The notes beneath the pieces are model-generated. The model was not told where the DNA came from and made no database searches. It worked only from the letters and a program-made list of their open reading frames with translations. Positions 62,168-64,000 of a stretch of 64,000 nucleotides of DNA are shown piece by piece; positions within the stretch are counted from its first letter, which is position 1, and every line of letters starts with the position of its first letter. The position numbers and the translations under genes were made by a program. The DNA is from Anniella stebbinsi (Eukaryota > Chordata > Lepidosauria > Squamata > Anniellidae). Location of the stretch: the NCBI GenBank assembly GCA_029215795.1, contig JARDYH010000020.1, forward strand, positions 1 to 64,000. Direction: 5' to 3'.

Positions 62168-62564
62168 GGACTTCCCCTTCCCTCTATACTTCCCCTTCTT
62201 CCCCTAGACTTCCACGTCTTCCCCTAGACTTCCCCTTCTTCCCCAAGACTTCCCCTACACTTCCCCTTCCCTCTATACTTCCCCTTCCTCCCTAGACTTC
62301 CCCTAGATTTCCCCTTCTTCCCCTAGACTTCCCCTTCCCTCTATACTTCCCCTTCTTCCCCTAGAGTTCCCCTTCTTCTCCTAGATTTCCCCTTCTTCCC
62401 CTAGACATCCCCTTTCCTCTATACTTCCCCTTCTTCCCCTAGACTTCCCCTAGACTTCCCCTTCTTCCCCTAGACTTCCCCTTTTTCCCCTAGACTTCCC
62501 CTTCCCTCTATACTTCCTCTTCTTCCCCTAGACTTCCCCTTCTTCCCCTAGACTTCCCCTTCTT
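62161..62564 (+). repeat. 0.4-kb block in domain 3 repeated at +1,086 bp, first copy
   Basis: The block contains ACGTCTTCCCC (62214), CCCCAAGACTTCCCCTACAC, CTTCCTCCCTAG (T at 62289) and AGAGTTCCCC; each recurs 1,086 bp later. The start differs by one base (CCCTGGACTT here, CCCTTGACTT at about 63,255). Its left edge straddles the domain 2/3 border. Confidence 0.8.
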
Positions 62565-64000
62565 CCCCTAGACTTCCCGTAGAGTTCCCCTTCCCTCTAT
62601 ACCTTCCCTTCTTCCCCTTCTTCCCCTAGACTTCCCCTTCTACCCCTAGACTTCCCCTGGACTTCCCCTTCCCTCTATACTTCCCCTTCTTCCCCTAGAC
62701 TTTCTCTTCCCTCTATACTTCCCCTTCTTCCCCTAGACTTCCCCTTCTTCCCCTAGACTTCCCCTTCTTCCCCTAGACTTCCCCTTCCCTCTATACTTCC
62801 CCTTCTTCCCCTAGACTTCCCCTAGACTTCCCCTTCCCTCTCTACTTCCCCTTCTTCCCCTAGACTTCCCCTTCTTCCCCTAGACATCCCCTTCTTCCCC
62901 TATACTTCCCCTTCCCTCTATACTTCCCCTTCTTCCATTAGACTTCCCCTTCCCTCTATACTTCCCCTGCTTCCCCTAGACTTCCCCTAGACTTCCCCTT
63001 CTTCCCCTAGACTTCCTGTAGTCTTCCCCTTCCCTCTATACTTCCCCTTCTTCCCCTAGACTTCCCCTTCCCTCTATACTTCCCCTTCTTCCCCTAGACT
63101 TCCCCTTCTTCCCCTAGACTTCCTCTTCTTCCCCTAGACTTCCCCTTCCCTCTATACTTCCCCTTCTTCCCCTAGACTTCCCCTTCTTCCCTTAGACTTC
63201 CCCTAGACTTCCCCTTCCCTCTATACTTCCCCTTCTTCCCCTAGACTTCCCCTTGACTTCCCCTTCCCTCTATACTTCCCCTTCTTCCCCTAGACTTCCA
63301 CGTCTTCCCCTAGACTTCCCCTTCTTCCCCAAGACTTCCCCTACACTTCCCCTTCCCTCTATACTTCCCCTTCCTCCCTAGACTTCCCCTAGATTTCCCC
63401 TTCTTCCCCTAGACTTCCCCTTCCCTCTATACTTCCCCTTCTTCCCCTAGAGTTCCCCTTCTTCTCCTAGATTTCCCCTTCTTCCCCTAGACTTCCCCTT
63501 TCCTCTATACTTCCCCTTCTTCCCCTATACTTCCCCTAGACTTCCCCTTCTTCCCCTAGACTTCCCCTTTTTCCCCTAGACTTCCCCTTCCCTCTATACT
63601 TCCTCTTCTTCCCCTAGACTTCCCCTTCTTCCCCTAGACTTCCCCTAGACTTCCCCTTCCCTCTAGACTTCCCCTTCTTCCCCTAGACTTCCCCTTCTTC
63701 CCCTAGACTTCCCCTTCTTCCCCTAGACTTCCCCTAGACTTCCCCTTCCCTCTATACTTCCCCTTCTTCCCCTAGACTTCCCCTAGTCTTCCCCTTCCCT
63801 CTATACAGCCCCTTCTTCCCCTAGACTTCCCCTAGACTTCCCCTTTCCTCTATACTTCCCCTTCTTCCCCTAGACTTCCCCTAGACTTCCCCTTCTCGCT
63901 ATACTTCCCTTTCTTCCCCTAGACTTCCCCTAGACTTCCCCTTCCCTCTATACTTCCCCTTCTTCCCCTAGACTTCCCCTAGACTTCCCCTTCCCTCTAT
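62168..64000 (+). repeat. Satellite domain 3: domain-1-like words resume
   Basis: At about 62,168 the copy of domain-2 sequence stops inside a CTTCCCC word and variants typical of domain 1 return: CCCTGGACTTCC, AGAGTTCCCC, CTCCTAGATTTCC, TATACCTTCCC and the ACGT variant. Here the ACGT word reads ACGTCTTCCCC (at 62214 and 63300), keeping the full 20-bp length. Domain 1 always has ACGTCTCCCC, one T shorter. This suggests that domain 3 is a sister or ancestral branch and not a recent copy of domain 1. CTTCCTCCCTAG replaces CTTCTTCCCTAG. The domain runs past the right end of the window. Confidence 0.8.
63247..63650 (+). repeat. 0.4-kb block in domain 3, second copy
   Basis: This is the partner of 62,161-62,564, with ACGTCTTCCCC at 63300 and CTTCCTCCCTAG at 63,375. 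The match fails near 63,650, where this copy goes into CCCCTAGACTTCC while the first continues with another 20-mer and CCCGTAGAGTTCC. Confidence 0.8.

Larger units (their letters stand above)
1..64000 (+). repeat. Pyrimidine-rich satellite array built from 20-, 18- and 11-bp words
   Basis: Every line of the window reads as three words: a 20-mer CTTCCCCTTCTTCCCCTAGA, an 18-mer CTTCCCCTTCCCTCTATA and an 11-mer CTTCCCCTAGA, with scattered point variants and small indels. The 11-mer equals the second half of the 20-mer. The 18-mer aligns to the 20-mer with a TT deletion and two changes (C to T, and G to T in TAGA/TATA). All copies are in one orientation, and I saw no foreign insertion of any size. 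By length arithmetic there are roughly 3,500-4,000 words (not counted). A rare anchor variant, CCCCTTAACTTCC, marks higher-order units; its first A after TT lies at 132, 2764, 5824, 7277, 8896, 11956, 14590, 17234, 18718, 20337, 25614, 28248, 30279, 32310, 35376, 40683, 44778, 48602, 50937, 54267, 58711 and 62041. Both window ends fall inside repeats. The family is not one I recognise. Nothing else is present, so this entry also covers every long stretch without a gene. Confidence 0.98.
1..64000 (-). other. Near-continuous G-quadruplex motif on the purine strand
   Basis: Reverse complements of the words are TCTAGGGGAAGAAGGGGAAG, TATAGAGGGAAGGGGAAG and TCTAGGGGAAG. Runs of 3-4 G are separated by loops of 2 (AA), 5 (AAGAA) or 7 bases (AAGTCTA), so most of the minus strand satisfies the usual G3+N1-7 four-run rule. 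It breaks only at 9-base loops where an 18-mer follows (AAGTATAGA). The + strand holds the matching C4 runs that favour i-motifs. Each 20-mer also contains a perfect 15-base purine mirror repeat, AGGGGAAGAAGGGGA, a short H-DNA type motif. The motif is read directly; folding in the cell is inference. Confidence 0.7.

Noticed and set aside
1..64000. Protein-coding genes on either strand
   Set aside because: TAG recurs in all frames every three words on both strands, and + strand ATG is almost absent (the only one I noticed is at 37,387). No frame of meaningful length exists.
1..64000. CRISPR array
   Set aside because: Direct repeats are present, but the intervals are the same words and not unique spacers, and there are no cas genes or leader.
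1..64000. Telomeric repeat (CCCTAA/CCCTAAA type)
   Set aside because: CCCCTAAAC and CCCCTTAAC occur only as isolated variants inside 20-mers, and the main words are CCCCTAGAC and CTCTATAC. The resemblance is by single-base change, not a telomere tract.
1..64000. Human-type satellite II/III (GGAAT) or AAGAG-type simple satellites
   Set aside because: The purine strand words are GGGGAAG with TCTA/TATA breaks. Neither GGAAT nor AAGAG runs are present.
1..64000. TATA-box promoters at CTCTATACTT
   Set aside because: The TATA string is part of every 18-mer and recurs all along the array. Nothing singles out any copy as a promoter.
1..64000. Transposon or retroelement insertions
   Set aside because: I read the window for breaks in the C/T-rich word pattern and found none longer than a single variant word.
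62168..64000. Domain 3 as a simple recent copy of domain 1
   Set aside because: It has ACGTCTT in place of ACGTCT and CTTCCTCCCTAG in place of CTTCTTCCCTAG in both copies, so it is a separate branch.

Overview
The whole 64,000-base window is one uninterrupted satellite DNA array. I find no gene, RNA gene, transposon or unique sequence, and the array runs off both ends of the window. The + strand is about 85% pyrimidine (roughly 50% C, 35% T, 10-12% A and under 5% G, from the composition of the repeat words), and every repeat lies in the same orientation. This is eukaryotic tandem-repeat heterochromatin in style (centromeric, pericentromeric, subtelomeric or B/sex-chromosome-like). I do not recognise the family and the sequence does not allow a species call. 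It is not telomeric repeat and not the GGAAT family.

The array is built from three related short words: a 20-mer (CTTCCCCTTCTTCCCCTAGA), an 18-mer (CTTCCCCTTCCCTCTATA) and an 11-mer (CTTCCCCTAGA). The 11-mer is the second half of the 20-mer. The 18-mer is the 20-mer minus TT with two substitutions. The words are strung in irregular but long-range-conserved orders (18-20, 18-20-11, 18-20-11-20-11 and so on), so that order plus private point variants forms higher-order repeats (HORs). A rare variant, CCCCTTAACTTCC, marks about one position per HOR. I located 22 copies, spaced 1,453 to 5,307 bp apart.

Layout: (1) Domain 1, about 1-36,470, has HORs around 2,632-3,066 bp plus shortened and chimeric forms. 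It is assembled from nested duplications at offsets of about 11.83 kb, 6,132, 11,441 and 13,658 bp, a clean 2,217-bp tandem duplication (20,844-25,277), and a clean 2,031-bp tandem triplication (27,917-34,009). (2) Domain 2, about 36,480-62,167, is a diverged HOR lineage with its own variants. Its full unit is 4,444 bp, with deletion forms of 4,095, 3,824, 3,330 and 2,335 bp, and a 3,330+4,444 dimer is itself repeated at 7,774 bp. Its left edge (about 36.5-40.7 kb) is ragged. (3) Domain 3, about 62,168-64,000, returns to domain-1-like sequence but carries an older-looking form of a key variant.

The interest lies in the array architecture and DNA structure. There are several recent unequal-exchange events whose order can be read. 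The purine (-) strand is an almost continuous G-quadruplex motif with mirror repeats, and the + strand is correspondingly i-motif prone. TAG spacing closes all reading frames. Near-identical multi-kilobase copies also mean that assembly error must be excluded before the exact copy numbers are trusted.
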